Assembly: GCA_029204225.1 (NCBI GenBank)
Contig: CM055094.1
Span: forward strand, 21,136,331 to 21,200,330
Source: Diphasiastrum complanatum
Taxonomy: Eukaryota > Streptophyta > Lycopodiopsida > Lycopodiales > Lycopodiaceae
Reading direction: 5' to 3'
Length of the DNA: 64,000 nt
Position 1 is the stretch's first letter, and every line of letters begins with the position of its first letter. Below are positions 1-10,732 of this stretch, piece after piece. Under the pieces are notes generated by a model, which was given only the letters and a program-made list of their open reading frames with translations, was not told where the DNA came from and did not search any database. The position numbers and the translations under genes were made by a program.

Positions 1-725
1 TTTCAACGAATCTGATTTATCAAAAAACCATTCATATCCTAGGATTACATAAGTTCTATCAAGATTCATAACATGGAAGTCGAGCCGCTCAACATGATCT
101 TGCATCCGAACCTCCAAAATAGGGACTTTCACATCCCAAACTTCTGTGTCTGACCCTGAGGCTAGAGGACCACATAATGTTGATCACTGGCCATGGTGGG
201 CACTCAAAGCTTCTATACAAAAAGTTGTGAGTACCTCCAAAATCAAACATTATACTTATGTCTTTTCCTAGAATATTGCCTTTAACTTGAAACCATTGAT
301 TAGACTTGAAAGAAAGTGTACTGAAGTTACAAGTATATTCACAACCATTTAACAAATCAACTTTCAATTCACAACCATTTAACAAATCGACTTTCAATTT
401 ACTTGTCGATAAATCCATCGCCATGAAACTTGATGATTTATTTTCCCTCTCGAATCTCTCTTTGGCATGATGCCCAGGTTTGTTGGCAAGCAGTAGCTTC
501 TAGTTCATCAAAAAATAGATTTTTTATCTTATTATTTTTTGGCTTTTCATTCTTAGGCTTTTGGGCTGATTGGCTGTGCATACTCTTCCGTGAGGCAATC
601 ATGGTGCTATCAGAGGCTTTAGCAACTCGGATAGCATCTTTCAATATGGAGGACATTCCATTTGCACTCCTTTTGGTAATCGGCTGACAATCCATGCTAT
701 GAATTGCCACTGTGCCAATTTCCAA
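1..725 (-). pseudogene. Ty3/gypsy gag-protease remnant (cut by window start)
   Basis: On the minus strand, 725-438 encodes a Lys-rich Gag tail and 424-89 a retropepsin-like segment. Its DFGGTHNF sits where Ty3/gypsy proteases have D-S/T-G-A/S, so the catalytic Asp remains but the next residue is altered. Bases 88-1 run into the LGYEW linker usual after this protease. Compared with the longer copy at 39891-40907, about 100 bp around position 483 are missing, between short TGTTG repeats; that stretch carries the degenerate zinc knuckle. Frames are broken between the two parts. No RT or integrase follows inside the window. The family call is reasonably sure; an active product is very unlikely. 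Confidence 0.65.
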
Positions 726-959
726 TCAAGTGAGCCTTAAGTGATTATTAGAAGCCTTTTTCAAATGGAAAAAAATAGCATACACCTCTAAAAGGATATG
801 GTTGCTAGGTCTACAAAGTACTCAACAAAAATTGCTTTTTTTCTTAACGCTTTCAATTGCCTTAACCCAAAAAAATAAATAGGGAAAAAAGTAATGGCAA
901 ACCTGAATGCAATAAAGGAACTTCCAAAATCCCTATTCAAGAGCAAAAAATCCAAAATC

Positions 960-1005
960 TCCCCCCCCCCCCCCGCCCCCCCCCCCCCCCCTCCCCCCGC
1001 CCCAA
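960..1005. repeat. Poly-C tract
   Basis: About 45 bases of almost pure C, interrupted by single G and T bases. The short proline-rich and glycine-rich ORFs crossing it are artefacts of the homopolymer. The related copy near 41140 has a much shorter C run. The rest of 726-1370 holds no gene that I recognise. Confidence 0.9.
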
Positions 1006-1369
1006 TTAATATAACTAGTAACATTATTCTCAAAGCATCTACGATGAGCAAACAACACTTGGAGAGTAAAGAATTGGAATCTGTCAAATACCCTTGCATC
1101 TAGTATTTGGAAAGTTAGACATAATGATAGTATCATAAGAATGAGTTAGAGAAGCTTGTGAAGCATCCAAAGGGTGTTGTTTTATTAGTTGCCTAGATAC
1201 ATATCAAGCTCCCCAAGTTACCACAGATCTATTATATGAGTTAAACATGGTCTATATGAGGCAAGGTGTAATATATTGCAAAAAGCGAAAAGGAAGGTCT
1301 CCCCTTTTATCATATTTGGACAGATGTGTACAACCGGTAATTGGGTTAAAGGTATTGTAATATTCAGAA

Positions 1370-2044
1370 AGTCACCAATTACATGTGTTGTCGTTTCCGT
1401 CTATCTCAAGGTATTCCAGGGGATAGATCCAAAAAGGATTGTCAGGTGTTCTTGGTTGAGTCTTGTCTAGGAAACATCCAACCGTATGATTATTGATAAG
1501 CATATATCATCAATGTACCTGAACGAATATTTGAAGTCGTTTATAAATTTAATTTCCCCTAATCTTGCAAGCCTCTTAATAAACTGCAATTTAAAAAAAG
1601 AAAGGTACCAATTACAAGACATTGGTGGATATGGAAAACCCATTGGTATTCCCCCGACCTGTCGCCAAGTATGATCCCAAGTCTGATAACGCAATTGTCT
1701 ATCAAATAGAAATTCCAAATGCAAAAGGTATTCTTGCGGTCTACAGTACTCCATTCATATGAACCTGTATTTTTCAAAATCCATTTAAAATCATTGGTTC
1801 CAGATATTCGTTTGTATTTGAGCAATTTGATTTTGGCAATTTTAAATGCCAAACAAATCATTTTAGTCATAATAGTTTTCAAATCGTCAATCCCGTTCAA
1901 AGGAATATTGCTTTTTTGGGGGTAACCTAATTCTTTGCTTCCTGGTTTTTTGAGTTTGTAATGCAATTTGAGGCTGAAATTTTCAGCACACAAGGCTTGT
2001 AGGAGGGTGAGTTCCTTCATCCATCTAATGTGTGGTTTCAACAC
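1370..2044 (-). pseudogene. Penelope-like retroelement reverse transcriptase fragment
   Basis: Minus-strand reading gives an upstream helical segment (2044 to about 1750) and then core RT motifs in two frames: GIPMG (motif B region) and FRYIDD at 1507-1518, the catalytic metal-binding box. This pairing, with FIKRLA between and a YPLEYLEI-type block downstream, is typical of Penelope-like RTs rather than copia or gypsy. A frameshift separates the halves, and no GIY-YIG endonuclease domain is visible. A second copy lies at 41165-41862 and a scrap at 30920-31107. Such elements copy at exposed DNA 3' ends, including telomeres in some lineages; nothing here shows that. Confidence 0.65.
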
Positions 2045-2079
2045 ATTTTGGGGCTGATTTTTTAGATTTGATACTTGTT

Positions 2080-2330
2080 GTTATATATATATAGATCTCT
2101 AGGTCCACTCAAGCCTACGTGGCACAGGGCCCAGTTGACTTGACATACAAGTTTATGGTAGGCCTACATGGCTTGCCACATGGCAACCCTCAAGCCTGCA
2201 TGATTTGCCATGTGGTAGACCTACGTGGCTTGCCATGTGGTAGTGTGCGATAGGCTTCACAAATAGCAGACCACGTAGGCAGAGCCTGGTTGGCTCACAC
2301 GTGTGGACGGTTGTATTATGCACCATAGAT
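2080..2330. repeat. Short GCCTACGTGGCA satellite scrap joined to G-box array end
   Basis: TA microsatellite, then the satellite phrases CCACTCAAGCCTACGTGGCA and CTTGCCACATGGCAAC, then directly the last G-box (CACACGTGTGGACGG) of the array found complete at 11476-11842. The H3-like gene and most of its promoter have been deleted between about 2210 and 2305. Confidence 0.75.
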
Positions 2331-3240
2331 CTGATCCGCTGTTGGATCGACGAGTGTACGGCTTGGGTTTTATTGGTTTTAGCTATATAAATGTTGTTTG
2401 ATAAGGTAAAACATTTCGCTAAGTTTTGGATTTTCACTCCCTGTAGCTCTTGGTGTGTGAACCAAATGCCATTCCACCTTAAAATCACCTATTCTAGGAA
2501 CATTGAGTGGTGTGTCGCTCATATGATTCTCAATTATCTCTCGCTATTCTGTTTACTAAAAATCCAATATAGAATTTTATGATCATCTTTAAAACCTGTT
2601 TGAAACTTGTTTCATGTCTTTCGTCCTTTGGTGAGCTGGTAAGGTGGATCCTTTCAGATTTTTTCTCGACAGTGGAGCATATTCTATGGAAAGATCAATA
2701 TGGAGATGATATTTAGACATCTTAATAATCGATAGATTAATCTAGTAGAAAACCAACTTGTTATATATCTTGTAAGCTATTAAAACTCGTCTTAATTATA
2801 AAAAAAATTAATTGGAAAAGTTTGAAATGACCTTGGCGCTCTTTTTGATCCATCACACTCCAAGTTTCTTGCTTTATATGCAAAATCAAAGCTTTGCAGT
2901 TATGAGCAAAATAAGCAAAATATTTTTTCAATAGATGTGTGCTGAAATTGCAAATTTTTGAATTACAAAAATTCGAGATAACCTTGCCGCTCCATTTGAT
3001 CCAACACACTCCGTATTTTCTGAATTTCAAGATTCACGTTGGCGCTCATTGTGATCCAAAATAATCAAAGTTTCTTGCCATGATTTTCAGATCGATAAGA
3101 CTGTTTTTCTTTGATGTGAACGCTTTAGTAGATGGAAAGAAAACTTTGATGTGCAATACGATATGCATTTACATGAGAAGTCATGTTAGTTAATGGTAGA
3201 AAATAGAATCTTGAAGTATGGACCCCATGCGTTGCAGCTA
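2331..3240. other. AT-rich block downstream of the array, with minus-strand coding scraps
   Basis: Matches 12605-13545, 32530-34855 and 53860-54790. It holds a plus-facing TATATAAA near 2385. It also holds the first ~30 codons of the minus-strand gene seen whole at 33098-34316 (here about 2715-2620), and three GATCC-containing direct repeats (2836, 2985, 3034) that read as D-x-x-E-R-Q-G on the minus strand. Relative to the 32.8-34.2 kb copy about 1.4 kb is missing near 2600. Short ORFs here are probably remnants. Confidence 0.5.
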
Positions 3241-4130
3241 CCCAACTTCCAATTCATGAGTTTTATGAGGTTGAAGTTCTAGTTTTTCTACAAATCAACT
3301 TCCTCTGAAAGTTTCTTTTTGGTGGAAATGATGCTATTTTTACAAAGTGTAGGCTAATCTATAATGGCAGAGATCGAGTTCACAGCTCACCATGATTGTG
3401 ATCATTTGCAAGTAGCCTATTTTAAGCAAATTGTGCTGCACTTTCGTGTTATCTTAGCACATTTGAATGTAGCTTGTGATATTATTGGTTCGATATTCTA
3501 GTAGCTTTTTTGCACCATTTAAGGTAAGAGAAAGAGAGCACAATCAAATAATGATGCAATAGGTTCTAGAAAAATGTAAATTTGTTGTTCCGGTATCTCC
3601 AATTTCTAGGAATTTGGGCATGAAGGCAATCCGGCTTGAATCATGCACAGAAAAATTGATGAGTGTTTGCCATCTTGTTTGCATGTATGTGATGTTTTTT
3701 GTTGTTTAATTATATCGATGTCGATTGAAACTATGATAGCTTCGTGGTTGTCATTCGTAATATTAAAAGTTTTTTTTCACCTTATCTTGGGGCAAGTTCA
3801 CAAATAGCAAGGTAACAAATTGGGACTCGGCAAGAACTCACTCCAAATGACTTTTTGAGCTTCACTAACTTGTTCTCATGAATTTATCATTGTGTCTAAC
3901 TTGCCATATACCAATTTTATAAGTATTTGCTTGATCCTTTACTCTTAAATGCACCATAATGCTACCTCCCTTTGCATGTGCCATAGTCCTAGAGCTCTAA
4001 AATTAACAATGTATACACATGTATGGAAGTTTTCAAGACATACTGATGTTTTTGCATCCATTTGTCTTTAAGCTTAAACATGTTCTTTGTAGTTCCTGAG
4101 AAGTTCAAGGAGGAGGCAGTTCTACATCCA
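3241..4130 (+). repeat. Copia A 5' flanking block, partial copy
   Basis: Non-coding block that elsewhere (8640-9575, 15198-16860, 35775-36711, 56705-57644) lies just before copia A gag. This copy has the proximal half and then jumps straight into copia A near 4110 through a GAGGAGGCAGTTCTA segment. No ORF above noise and no recognisable 5' LTR. Confidence 0.6.
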
Positions 4131-5176
4131 ATTTTTATGCAAATTCAATCTAGTTTCCATTCTTGTTAACATTAATAGATATGATTTGGCTTAAGATCGG
4201 GTAGGATCTTATTGAGAGGTCAAGTTTTGAGCTTTCTCAAGTCCCTAGGTAGCGGGATATCTAGTCTTTTAATCATTTCTATTTTGCATCTATTCAAGAA
4301 GAAGCAAACTCAAAGTCCAGCAAATCTTGGTCAAGAGGAAGAGGAGATCTCTCATGAAGATTTCATCATGATGTCAAGTTTCTCTTCTTCAAGCATAAGA
4401 GGTGAAGACCCTTGGTGGATAGATAGTGGGGCTAGCTCCCACATGACAAGTAAGAGGGAGTATTTTTCAACCTTATCTACCTACGAAGGACCTATCAAGT
4501 CAATTTTTACAACAAATAATTATGCTTGTAAGATAGAAGGAATAGGATCCATACCTTTATGCTTGGGATTTTCAAGGAAAATCAAGATTGATGGACTACT
4601 TTACATTTCTAGTATCACTAAGAACTTGCTTAGTGTAGGACAATTGCTTGACAATGGTTTGATTGTGGAGTTCGCCACAAATACATGTAACACCAAGAAG
4701 GATGGCAAGATCATTGCTAAAGGCATAAGGTTTGGAAGATTGTTCAAACTAGATGCCTATGTGGATGCTAGCAAAGGAGACCAAGCTATCCAACCATATT
4801 CTACGGCACAAAAGACTTGGCCACATCAACTCAAAATCCATGGAGATCATGTGCAAGGAGGAGCTTGCCTCAGGACTTCCAAGATCCTTAGTAAAGTCTA
4901 TATGATGTTCCAACTCTCTACAATGACAACATTTCAGTCCAACACCTTGCAACCAACCCAATCTTCCATGCAAGACCAAAACATATCGAGATCTCTCATC
5001 ATTTTTTGTCAGAAAAGGTGCAATCTAAGGAGATATCTTTGGAGCATGTGGCAAGTAGTGAATGTGTTGCTGATATCCTCACTAAACCACTTCAAAGAGC
5101 TGCATTTGTGAAGTTAAGGTCAGCCCTAGGGTTGATAGCAATTCTATGTTATCTTCAAACTAGTTGTGAGGAGGAG
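4131..5176 (+). pseudogene. Copia A deletion derivative (Gag end, protease, GAG-pre-integrase, RNase H tail)
   Basis: A Ty1/copia polyprotein remnant. At 4371-4480 it encodes DPWWIDSGASSHMTS, the copia retropepsin with catalytic DSG, followed by the LLSVGQLLDNG GAG-pre-integrase region. Integrase and nearly all RT/RNase H are absent: coding jumps near 4906 into the end of RNase H, readable in another frame as ADILTKPLQRA just before 5110. A 13-bp loss near 4770 shifts the frame relative to the copies at 16.9 and 22.4 kb. The 299-residue ORF across the junction is therefore a chimaeric reading. GAGGAGGAG at 5167-5176 fits a polypurine tract. Non-autonomous and probably dead. Confidence 0.75.
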
Positions 5177-5640
5177 TGTTAAATTTACACAAGCTAGTTT
5201 GCATAAATTCCACTTGTAAATGACTTTGAGGCCATGATGTGGGATGTCACACATGCCAAAAGCATAGGATACCTTATTCTAAGTCAAATTATTAACCTAG
5301 CTTTGGAATGGTACCTTTGGAATGTGTCCAAAGAGTGCATAGATAGGGTAGAAAAAAAGTAGGAGCTTAAAATAGTAGTTTTTGCATTGTTTTTGGATCT
5401 CGAGGTATCGACCCTAAATAGGGTGGATCAACTGGATCTTTAGGCTGGATGTTAGGGTTAGGTTGTGATGATTACATAGAAGCCGTAATACGCTCAAATT
5501 CGAGCTCTACATGTATAAATATGTGATGGGATTTCCATCCAATTATGAGCAAAATTGAGATTTTCCTTCTTGACTAGTTTGAGTCTATGATTTGACTGAT
5601 GAACGCTATTGGCTTATGATTTTTTATGATCATTGAATGA
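5177..5640 (+). repeat. Copia A 3' LTR-like sequence
   Basis: Starts TGTTAAATTTACAC directly after the purine tract, so the pol stop codon lies in its first bases, as in many copia elements. It carries a TATAAAT at about 5514-5520. The right edge is uncertain; homology with 17891 and 23138 continues to about 5700. No second copy upstream of gag was found, so a paired 5' LTR is missing. Confidence 0.6.
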
Positions 5641-6700
5641 GATTGGAGTTGTAGGTACAGTATGCAGGCAGCAGCAAGCCGTACATCCACATGTGTGAAG
5701 AGTTTTGAAGATAATTCATGGAGTTCAAGCCAAGATAGACCATGAATCAATGCATTGATTAGTAATCTAGCTTCTAGATCTTGTTTGGATTTTAAGTAGG
5801 TGCTTTCTCCATCATTTCTAGAATCAAATGGGTTTATTTTGCTGTATTTTTATCAAAAAGAACCCCAACCTCCTACTAGTGGAAAAGTGGGTGATAAATG
5901 GGAGTTTGCTTATGTCCTAGTTCAGGATAAATGTGGTTACAGTTGTCAAGGAAATTGGGGAAGAGGTGCCAATTGACACTGCAATGGCTCCTTCAAAAAA
6001 ACAAAAAATGTAAATGATCTTGATGATTTCTGGGAGTAATGAATTCTCTTTTATTTTCGAAACAATTGCGTTTATAATTCTTGAAATATTGTGTATTGAA
6101 ATCTTTTTGATTAATTTAATGTTTTTAAATTTGTTTGTATTAAAAATATAGATTTAGCAGTTTTTTAATGATTTAAATATTAGCCAAACTAAAATTGCAA
6201 CGAACTGTCAGGTTTTTCATATTTTAATTTTTCGTTGTGTTTATATAAGAAGTTTTTAGAAATAATTTCATTTGCAATCATTTAATGTTTAAATATAAGT
6301 AAAGATTTAAATACTGATTAAAATTTTGTCATAATTTAAAAAATATTTTTCTTGATACAAGAATTGTAATTTAAAACACTTTTAAAATTTTAAAAAAAAC
6401 ATTGAAAACTTTTGTTTTAATAAGCAAAAAGGTTTTTTTTTAGTTATTCTAATGGTTGTGTCCAATGATTTTATCTTGAATAGTATTATTATTTCATATA
6501 AGCTAATTTGCAATTATTAACAAAAATCTATTAACAAAATTTTAGTAGGTTGATTAATTTTCTTGCGAAATACAACTTTTTTTTTTAGCATTACAATATC
6601 TTTATTTGAAGCATTTTAAATATGGATATTTTTTTTATAAAATTAAAAAAAAAAAGCGACAAAAAAAAATTGGGTCTCCATGTCATTTTTTTTTTTTGGG
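5641..6700. other. AT-rich non-coding block with a captured exon scrap
   Basis: Near 5880-6010 a plus-strand segment matches the more open copy at 23822-23950 (EEVPIDT, then MAPSKKQK). The remaining ~600 bases are very AT-rich, full of poly-A and poly-T, and look like plant intron or intergenic DNA. Repeated at 18600-19390 and 23820-24600. Confidence 0.45.
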
Positions 6701-7540
6701 GTCATCGTGTTTCATGATGAACAATCTTAGTAAATTCTTCCCTGGTGCATTTTTCCAAAATCAGATGAATGGCGTTTTTCTTTGGCTACACAAGCTCGTC
6801 AGAGATGTTGTCAAGTCACACCTACTTTTCTCTTTTTACGCCAGCACATGATTGATTTGCTGTAAACCCTTCTGCTAAACTCCTTGCCAACTTAGGAGAT
6901 GCTGAAAACATCAGAGAGATTGAACGCCTCCTCAAAAGACCAAATTTTTTCACTGTCCAAGATAAATTCTTCCAAAACTCAAATGAAAGACCTGGTTCTT
7001 TCAATCTAAACAACCCTAGTTCGGTGGTTTCTGGACAAAATATGGGAAAAAGAAAGAAGTATACATGATATAATGGAAAGGAAGGACAAGGCAGTGGTGC
7101 AAAAAAAGACTTACGGGCTAAAAGACTGAACTTTTACAGGTATTAACTAGCTCGTAGGATGACGAGGATCTGCTGAGAAGAACTCTCACTAGGAATATGG
7201 TGGATCGACTACAGCTCAGCATGCGCAAGGACAAGGCGGAGATCTTTTTACATTTACGCTACTGTAATAGAATGTTTGAGACCATTCATGTGAGGCACTT
7301 TTACACTTGTATTTTATTACAAATCTTTGGCCTTATATACACAAGTCCTTCCATGATATTGTGTTTGCTTGGTCATACTTACCTAACATCAAAAGTGAAT
7401 GGTACTTTCTGTTTGATGTTTTCTGCAATTTTGAAATTGAAAATCTATCTTTTCTTGCTCTTTTCTAAAACATTTCAAAGAATTCATTTCAGAAAAATTT
7501 GATTATGTGCTAACAACGGACTGCAATATAATTAGAAGTA
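6701..7540 (+). pseudogene. Captured, unrecognised coding scraps (copy 1 of 3)
   Basis: The best stretch, 6866-7063, reads without stop for about 65 codons (AKLLANLGDAENIREIERLL, later GKRKKYT) in a hydrophilic frame. Upstream, 6700-6848 encodes FFQNQMNG and a hydrophobic end before TGA. Downstream, 7260-7500 encodes an aromatic-rich peptide. These could be exons of one captured host gene with lost introns or frames; I do not recognise the family. The order is the same at 19400-20313 and 24600-25515. Confidence 0.35.
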
Positions 7541-7623
7541 TGTACCTCAGAAAATCTTAGCTATTTAGGAAAAACATCATTGAACTCTTGTTTTAAATCT
7601 TGCATTAGAAGTTGTTCTTGATG

Positions 7624-7851
7624 CTAATTTTTGGTGTTAAAGCATGTTAACACCTTCACATCATTATTCAGATCACAATGCATACGAGATTTCAAAACAA
7701 GATGAAAAAGCTCATACTTGAAATCATGTAGTTGTTCCATAACTTCCGCCGAGCAAACCATCAATGACGGGAGTACATTAGTCTCCCCATAAATAGAGAC
7801 TATCTGGTCAAACTTATCTTTAAATACCATAGTATGGTTTTTAAAATCTAT
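7624..7851 (-). pseudogene. Ty3/gypsy post-protease linker fragment
   Basis: Encodes MVFKDKFDQIVSIYG and about 50 more residues, colinear with the segment after the protease at 40050-39891. At 7851/7852 it joins abruptly to the element's leader, deleting all of gag and protease. The same joint recurs at 20577 and 25779. Confidence 0.6.
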
Positions 7852-8455
7852 TTACAAGTGGAGTCTCGGCTCGATCGACTGTGGAGTGCTTCGGATCAGT
7901 CGACTTTTGATGGACTTGGCTCAGTCAACTTTGTATGCAGAGTATCGACGCTCAGCTTGGTCCACAGTGAATGCATAGTATGGACGCTCCGCTCGGTCCA
8001 CGGTGATTGCAGAGTATGGGGGCTCGGCTCTATGAGCAGTGTATGTAGAGTATTGCTCGGCAGTGTATGGAGACTAGAAATTTGTGGAAAAATTTGGAGC
8101 AATGTCGCTCTGATAGGATGTGGAAACAATGATGTTTCTTCACGATAACGTACTAGTAGAGAGACTTCAACCCCAATCGGTGTTGAATGTGTGGTTTTGA
8201 CAAGCTCCAGTAGCACTACCCCTCAGCATTCTCATGCTAGTTTTGACGATTTTTGTGTAATGTAGCAAGTCTCGGCAGCTTAGGGTTTTTGAAAATGGAT
8301 GATGATGGCACTCTGGATCCGTGGTGGATGTATGTAGATGGTGTCCAAGGATGCGAAGGAGTAATCAAGCATGGTCGTAGCAAATGATAGATCGCCACTA
8401 ATAGATGGAAAATCAGTCCTTTGAAGCTATAGCTTTTCAAAGCTTCTGAATTCCA
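7852..8455 (-). repeat. Gypsy leader, PBS-like site and presumed LTR part
   Basis: On the minus strand, TATCAGAGC at 8115-8107 matches the core of the initiator-Met primer-binding site used by many plant LTR elements, and sequence ending in CCACA lies just before it. Presumed LTR lies at higher coordinates (to about 8455) and the untranslated leader at lower ones. The leader has imperfect repeats around GAGTATGGACGCTCGGCTCG, readable in several frames. LTR borders are not defined. Confidence 0.45.
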
Positions 8456-8460
8456 TTTCC

Positions 8461-8637
8461 ATGCCTGAAGAAGGAAGTGCCAGCATCAAATCTTCTCCCA
8501 TCAGAGTTTGTTTTCATTTCCTAAAAAGCATGCGTGGCAATAAAGCATGATATTGTGACTTTTTGTAATGTTCTGCAACATTTGCTTACATACATAGCTA
8601 CACCAAATGAGAAAATTAAAGACCTAGATTCTTAAAG
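8461..8637 (+). pseudogene. 60-residue conserved ORF, frameshifted copy
   Basis: Homologue of the intact ORF at 21168-21350. Here a short deletion inside the GCATGCATGGCAGCATGG stretch (near 8530) breaks the frame about halfway. Confidence 0.45.
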
Positions 8638-8639
8638 AG

Positions 8640-9611
8640 TTTTATGAGGTTGAAATTCTTGTTTTTCTACAAATCAACTTCCTCTGAAAGTTTCTTTATG
8701 GTGGAAATGATGCTATTTATACCAAGTGTAGGCTAATTTGTACTGGAAAAGATCGAGTTTGCAGCTCACCATGATTATGATCATTTGCAAGTAGCCTATT
8801 ATAAGCAAATTGTGCTGCACTTTCGTGTTATCTTAGCACATTCGAATGTAGCTTGTGATATTATTGGTTCGATATTCTATTAGCTTTTTTGCGCCATTTA
8901 AGGTAAGAGAAAGAGAGCACAATCTTTAACGCTTGCTTCTTGTACAACCAAATTACCTTCCAATTTTTTCAAGCCTATTTGCGGTAAAGTGTCTCACATC
9001 TCTATGGAACATATGCACAAAAGTGAATCACTTTCTGCCACGAGATGATAGTGATACATTGTGCACAAGGGAATCACGTTGTTGATAAGTTGGATTCACA
9101 TTTACATCATGAAGCAAATAGTCTTGTAAATTTCGTGTCAAGTGGATTGGAAGCTCGCTCCAATTGATGTTGAGATTAATATATCATGCTATCTCTAGCC
9201 TAATAGCCACACACTAGATGTTTGGATCCAGAAAATATTCACACAAAGGGACATAGGTCTACCACGTAGGTCTGCCACGTAGATTTCAATCAATCAAAAG
9301 GAAGGTAGATCCTTATCTTTGGTACTATAATAGCTAGTTCTTAGACTTATTGAGATTTTAGAAATTAAATTTTAGGGTCAGCCCAAAGTTTTTGACAAGT
9401 GCTCATCAAGTGAATGCAATTCTAGTCAAGATTGTGTTCAATTTTGCTTGATTTGTGAGATATTTGGATTGATTATAGCATGATGATTCAACTGATCTTG
9501 TAGGAATGATTTGAAGAGGCATATTTATGTGCATATGATTCCTTTTGGTTCAGGTTAGGTGAATCCTATATCCTTGTGAAGTCGAGATCAAGGAGGAGGC
9601 AGTCGAGATCA
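8640..9611 (+). repeat. Copia A 5' block (internally deleted)
   Basis: Non-coding DNA before gag, shared with four other sites. Contains two CCACGTAG boxes near 9255-9280 that match, in inverse orientation, the satellite phrase GGCAGACCTACGTGG. Lacks about 700 bp present at 15490-16170. No LTR ends or tRNA-Met PBS are obvious. Confidence 0.5.
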
Positions 9612-10232
9612 ATGAATGCATATCTTTTGGATTCACATGATAGATTGAATGCTTCTAATTATTCAATTTGGATGCTAAGAATGGAATCAATCATTATTTT
9701 ACAAGATCTAATGGATATAGTGAGTGGTGAAGAGGATGAGCCTATTCACCCTCAAGAAGCTGCAAAATACAAAAGGAGGTGCAAGGTTGCTCTCCATTGT
9801 ATAAAATGAATGTGGCTCATGAGCTTCTGAAGGAGGTAGGTGCTTGCATCTTGGCTCAAGAATCATGAAAAACTCTTCAAAAGATATATGAATCCAAGAA
9901 TACTTCAAGGTTGATATCCTTGAAGAATCAAATCCATATGTGCTGAGAGTCAAGGACTTAAACAAAGAGCTTGCTCACATAGGAGATTCCATTAAGGAAA
10001 GTGAACTTGTTCAAGCAATCTTGAATGGTTTAGGTATGGATTTTGCTAACTTGGTGCAAGGCTATGCAGTCATGGGCAAGTTGCCTTCACTTGAAGATCT
10101 CCAAGGATTCCTCATGGTCGAGGAGAGTAGGAGAACTCACATCAAGTCAAGGATGGAGAAGCTCTCCCTCAATGATGGAGATGACAAGGCTCTTTTCATC
10201 AAGATCAAGAGAAAATACAAAGGCAAAGGTGT
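9612..10232 (+). pseudogene. Copia A gag, truncated by satellite
   Basis: ATG at 9612 begins MNAYLLDSHDRLNASNYS, the usual copia Gag (UBN2-type) opening with N-Y-S-x-W. The frame stops at 9809 and resumes shifted at 9940 (RVKDLNKELA, then DFANLVQGYA). It ends abruptly at 10232, where the sequence becomes GTTGGCTTGCCACAC satellite. No zinc knuckle remains. Confidence 0.7.
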
Positions 10233-10732
10233 TGGCTTGCCACACAAGCCTATGGCAAGCCTATGTGGTATCCTGCGACATGCTTACATGGGAAGCATCA
10301 GAAATATGCCATGCCTATGTGGCCTGCCATGCAAGCCTATGGTTTATCTCATGACATGCCTACATGGCTTGCCACATGGCAACTTGGGAGCCCCTGCTCT
10401 CTCTCTCTAGCTCCACTCAAGCCTACATGGCAGAGCTTGGTTTGCTTGCCACACAAGCCTATGGCAAGCCTATGTGCTAGCCTGTGGCATGCTTACGTAG
10501 GAAGCATCAGAAACATGCCATGCCTATGTGGCCTGCCACGCAAGCCTATGGTAGGCCTGTGTGGTTTGCCAAGTGGCAACTTTTGAGCCCACCTATATAT
10601 ATATATAGATCTCTAGGTCCACTCAAGCCTACGTGGCACAGGGCCCAGTTGGCTTGACATACAAGGTTATGGTAGGCCTACATGGCTTGCCACATGGCAA
10701 CCCTCAAGCCTGCATGATTTGCCATGTGGCAT
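10233..10732. repeat. GCCTACGTGGCA satellite block
   Basis: About 2.5 units of a ~205-bp repeat. Each unit opens with a CT run plus CTCCACTCAAGCCTACATGG and carries shorter sub-repeats (AAGCCTATGGCAAGCCTATG, CTTGCCACATGGCAAC). A TA microsatellite near 10590 marks the change to a terminal variant unit. Many sites fit YACGTGGC. ORFs through it are repeat artefacts. Confidence 0.85.

Noticed and set aside
788-1136. Gly-rich and Pro-rich ORFs
   Set aside because: Products of the poly-C tract.
4212-5111. 299-codon ORF as an intact gene
   Set aside because: It crosses the copia A deletion joint and continues in a frame different from RNase H.
7834-8148. 104-codon plus-strand ORF (and minus shadow) over the gypsy leader
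   Set aside because: Both strands stay open because of GAGTATGG/CTCGGCTC repeats; the region sits beside the PBS and is better read as leader.
10263-10586. Satellite ORFs (KPMASLCG, LPHGNLG) as genes
   Set aside because: Open frames follow from the repeat unit and appear in every satellite block with changed ends.
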